Assembly (NCBI GenBank): GCA_024399225.1
Contig: JAKSHV010000007.1
Span: 1-15,818, forward strand
Direction: 5' to 3'
Origin: an archaeon
GTDB taxonomy: Archaea; Thermoplasmatota; Thermoplasmata; Methanomassiliicoccales; Methanomethylophilaceae
DNA length: 15,818 bases
Of the stretch, positions 14,838-15,818 are shown piece by piece. Both the position numbers and the translations under genes were made by a program. The notes under the pieces are model-generated. The model had not been told where the DNA came from and searched no databases. It saw nothing but the letters and a program-made list of their open reading frames with translations. Each line of letters begins with the position of its first letter. The first letter of the stretch is position 1.

Positions 14838-15116
14838 TTACCTCTGTTCAAGGATCTTGATGACGTGCCATCCGAACTCGGTGCGGCACACGGTGACGTC
14901 GCCGGGCTGACCGTTGAAGGAGGCGTTCTCGAAGGGTTTGACCATCTGTCCGCGGCCGAACCAGCCGAGGTCTCCGCCCTGTGCCTTCGAGGGGCAGGTG
15001 GAGAACTCCATGGCGAGTGCGCCGAAGTCCTCACCGGAATCTACGCGGGCCTTGATCTGTTTGGCATCCTTCTGGGTCTTGACCAGGATGTGGACGCAGT
15101 GTACTTCGTTGACCAT
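14838..15116 (-). CDS. Parvulin-type peptidyl-prolyl cis-trans isomerase (PpiC family)
   Basis: A 92-residue single-domain protein, the size of E. coli PpiC (about 93), speeding cis-trans change of Xaa-Pro bonds in proteins. Motifs: VHCVHILVK with His9, GEDFGALAMEFS, GGDLGWFGRGQMVKPFE, and TEFGWHVIKILEQR, together covering the whole parvulin fold. There is no signal peptide or membrane anchor, so it acts in the cytosol. The ATG at 15116 lies about 26 bases after a TATA box (minus strand CTTATATC), giving a leaderless mRNA. It is divergent from the class V aminotransferase gene and shares a 76-base intergenic region with it. Small cytosolic parvulins are common in bacteria and found in some archaea. 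Confidence 0.93.
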   Translation of the reverse strand: MVNEVHCVHILVKTQKDAKQIKARVDSGEDFGALAMEFSTCPSKAQGGDLGWFGRGQMVKPFENASFNGQPGDVTVCRTEFGWHVIKILEQR

Positions 15117-15138
15117 GCCCGTGCCATAGTTGGCTGAC

Positions 15139-15172
15139 GATATAAGGCATGCGACCGCAAAAGCGTTAAATC
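15139..15172. promoter_or_regulatory. Two divergent TATA boxes
   Basis: On the minus strand CTTATATC (15139-15146) serves the isomerase, about 26 bases before its ATG. On the plus strand TTAAATC (15166-15172) serves the aminotransferase, about 24 bases before its ATG. Both imply leaderless transcripts. Confidence 0.5.
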
Positions 15173-15192
15173 ACTTACTGATACGCAGGTAC

Positions 15193-15818
15193 ATGGATTT
15201 CGATTCCATCCGCAATGACTTCCCGACCATGAGGACCGACAAAGGCGTCTATCTCGACAGCTCGTGTCAGTCCCTCCGTCCCGATTCCGTCATCAAAGCG
15301 GTAATGGAATACTATGAATGCTTCCCCGTCTGCGGAGGAAGGAGTGTCCACCATCTTGCAAACGAGGTGTCCGTCAGGGTTGATGAAACACGTGAGAAGC
15401 TTTCCGAATTCTTCAACGCCGGAAATCCTAATTCTTTTGTGTTCACCAAGAACAGTACCGAGGCGCTGAACACCGTCGCATACGGTTTCGGTCTCAAGAA
15501 AGGAGATTGCGTGGTCACCACTGATTCCGAGCACAACTCCAACTACGTTCCGTGGCTGGATCTCAGGGAGAGGGCGGGAATCAGGATGAGGCGTTCCGCA
15601 TCCGGAAAGGACGGCATCTTCGACATCGAATCCTTCAAGTCCCAGATGGGCAAGGATGTGAAGCTCGTATCCGTCACCCAATGCAGTAACGTCACCGGTT
15701 GCACCGTCCCCATTAAGGATGTGGCCGAGATCGCACATGACAATGGTGCGATGATCATGGTCGACGGTTCCCAGGCCGCACCCCACATGAAAGTGGACAT
15801 GAAGGACAATGACGTCGA
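15193..15818 (+). CDS. Class V aminotransferase / cysteine desulfurase-like protein, 5' part
   Basis: An open frame of 208 codons from the ATG at 15193, running off the window end, so the C-terminal half and the PLP-binding lysine are not visible. It is a PLP enzyme of the cysteine desulfurase/class V aminotransferase type: VYLDSSCQSLRP at the N-terminus (SufS-like YLNNAATS position), KNSTEALNTVAYGFG for phosphate contact, TTDSEHNSNYVPW (the EHHANIVPW block), VSVTQCSNVTGCTVPI, and MVDGSQAAPHM, where the Asp should contact the PLP ring nitrogen. The start fits a leaderless mRNA. The SSCQS in place of NAATS marks a divergent subgroup, so sulfur release from cysteine is likely but not certain; a kynureninase-like or other class V lyase is the alternative. 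Confidence 0.88.
   Translation, partial: MDFDSIRNDFPTMRTDKGVYLDSSCQSLRPDSVIKAVMEYYECFPVCGGRSVHHLANEVSVRVDETREKLSEFFNAGNPNSFVFTKNSTEALNTVAYGFGLKKGDCVVTTDSEHNSNYVPWLDLRERAGIRMRRSASGKDGIFDIESFKSQMGKDVKLVSVTQCSNVTGCTVPIKDVAEIAHDNGAMIMVDGSQAAPHMKVDMKDNDV

Noticed and set aside
1..15818. CRISPR array, insertion sequence or tandem repeat
   Set aside because: Reading both strands shows no regularly spaced repeat, transposase motif or terminal inverted repeats; short recurring strings in coding regions come from codon bias.

Overview
The window (15,818 bases, visibly GC-rich) reads as a piece of an archaeal chromosome, most likely a host-associated methanogen of the Methanomassiliicoccales/Thermoplasmata type. 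The archaeal signs are TATA boxes centred 24-28 bases before the first ATG of several transcription units (leaderless-looking genes), GGTGAT/GGAGG-type ribosome sites mainly before internal genes, a PyrD/PyrK pair with a short iron-sulfur motif, and zinc-ribbon/BIG2 surface proteins. All twelve visible stop codons are TGA or TAA and none is TAG, which fits (but does not prove) a pyrrolysine-using lineage. The order-level assignment is inference; no rRNA or methanogenesis gene is present to fix it.

Left part (1-3901): the 3' end of a non-ribosomal peptide synthetase (NRPS) gene, cut by the window start, then 13 bases later a Sfp-type phosphopantetheinyl transferase that could activate its carrier domain. 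The visible NRPS order is adenylation (C-terminal part) - carrier protein - epimerization-like domain with a damaged active site - condensation domain, with no thioesterase or reductase at the end. NRPS genes are rare in archaea, and this is the most interesting item in the window.

Surface-protein pair (3882-6807, minus strand): two related transglutaminase-like proteins in one transcription unit. The first has a zinc ribbon and one membrane span; the second has one membrane span and a BIG2 domain. Both keep an apparent Cys-His-Asp triad. Their unit converges on, and overlaps by 20 bases, the phosphopantetheinyl transferase gene.

Middle (7013-11071): a tRNA-Cys(GCA) gene on the minus strand, an unrecognised 278-residue protein on the plus strand, a membrane acyltransferase of the acyltransferase-3 family on the minus strand, and a divergently transcribed AMP-forming acyl-CoA/acyl-acid ligase. 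The ligase shares the very strong codon bias of the NRPS gene. A link between acyltransferase, ligase and NRPS (for example acylation of a peptide) is possible but is inference only.

Right part (11164-15818): a minus-strand unit pyrD-pyrK-TPR protein for pyrimidine synthesis; a plus-strand citrate synthase of the kind seen in Clostridia; a small cytosolic parvulin-type prolyl isomerase on the minus strand, facing citrate synthase across a perfect 12-bp hairpin; and the 5' part of a class V aminotransferase/cysteine desulfurase-like gene cut by the window end. No CRISPR array, insertion sequence, rRNA or integrase was seen, and no gene-free stretch exceeds 300 bases.
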